Shown here in pieces: positions 63,819 through 64,000 of a DNA stretch of 64,000 nucleotides. The stretch is from NCBI RefSeq assembly GCF_019375555.1, contig NZ_JAHXDN010000007.1, positions 62,001 through 126,000 of the forward strand, read 5' to 3'. The notes below the pieces were generated by a model, which saw only the letters and a program-made list of their open reading frames with translations, had not been told where the DNA came from and searched no databases. The DNA comes from Roseobacter insulae. Its GTDB lineage: Bacteria > Pseudomonadota > Alphaproteobacteria > Rhodobacterales > Rhodobacteraceae. Position 1 is the first letter of the stretch; each line of letters starts with the position of its first letter. The position numbers were made by a program, and so were the translations under genes.

Positions 63819-64000
63819 TACAAGGCTACTCCTGTTTCCGGGTCAAACCCCGCGCGGGCCTTGTTGAATTCCCGCAAGCGGGCAAAAACATCCACCCCGA
63901 TCTGATCATACATGTGCAGCAAGTCGACCAACACCCAGTTTTCCCGGATCAGCCCGTTTTCCACCCGCCAGAAATCGAGACTGCGCATGTCAATTCTCTT
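63818..64000 (-). CDS. SnoaL-like protein (5' end outside window)
   Basis: Only the last 60 codons are present, reading from the right edge to the TAG at 63820-63818. They include RSLDFWRVENGLIRENWVLV and the tail ARAGFDPETGVAL, a pattern typical of the C-terminus of SnoaL/ester-cyclase-like proteins. It is the second such protein in the cluster. Its stop overlaps the SDR start, so it belongs to the same operon. Confidence 0.75.
   Translation of the reverse strand, partial: KRIDMRSLDFWRVENGLIRENWVLVDLLHMYDQIGVDVFARLREFNKARAGFDPETGVAL

Overview
The window looks like the chromosome of an alphaproteobacterium of the Rhodobacteraceae, probably the marine Roseobacter group. Evidence: GC-rich coding sequence with abundant GTG/TTG starts, roseobacter-type gene neighbourhoods (irr / fabA-fabB-fabI; aroA-cmk; phoH-ybeY-corC-lnt), a flavin-dependent thymidylate synthase, and a SAM/SAH-type riboswitch upstream of metK, an RNA class known mainly from Rhodobacterales. 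I saw no tRNA, rRNA, CRISPR array, intact insertion sequence or prophage gene. Most of the window is housekeeping DNA with short intergenic gaps.

Layout. 0-5.8 kb: thyX (cut by the left edge), gloA, two tandem DUF1194 secreted proteins, an LdtR-like MarR regulator, sdhE overlapping an XRE regulator, and an aspartate aminotransferase. 6.1-10.2 kb: an amino-acid-type ABC substrate-binding protein, a terminator, and a large chemoreceptor. 10.5-15.7 kb: ychF, a Pmp3/YqaE small membrane protein, trpA, a Tat-exported nitroreductase-like protein with a MarR regulator, and an FMN-dependent L-lactate dehydrogenase-like enzyme. 15.7-21.3 kb: a sulfotransferase-like protein, rplY, pth, DUF2332, a NylB-like serine hydrolase, DUF2237 and a LysE exporter. 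21.3-24.4 kb (minus): ihfB-lapA and trpF-GNAT-trpB.

24.4-32.1 kb interrupts the usual aroA-cmk-rpsA-ihfB neighbourhood. It holds a 99-residue protein translationally coupled to a second chemoreceptor, about 1.15 kb of apparently gene-free DNA, rpsA with a structured leader, and a divergent cupin/HxlR pair with two matching palindromes. 32.2-45.8 kb: cmk, aroA, trmB, a response regulator, metK with its riboswitch, lnt, corC, ybeY, phoH, two small envelope proteins sharing one domain, miaB, and a glycosyltransferase-like gene. 45.3-49.4 kb: irr, divergent from fabA-fabB-fabI, then an SlyD-like FKBP. 49.6-55.5 kb (plus): a tight operon of haloacid dehalogenase-like protein, alpha/beta hydrolase, threonine dehydratase-like protein, pcaD, pcaB and an MFS exporter, without the other pca genes.

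55.5-64 kb is the most accessory-looking part. A zinc alcohol dehydrogenase and an enolase-superfamily enzyme on the plus strand converge on a packed minus-strand operon: SnoaL-like protein (cut by the right edge), SDR, LacI regulator, second SnoaL-like protein, an unrecognised 90-residue protein, bicupin, MetE-like methyltransferase and RraA-like aldolase. It looks like a LacI-controlled catabolic pathway for an unidentified, possibly methylated or sugar-acid-like, substrate. It is my best candidate for an undescribed system.
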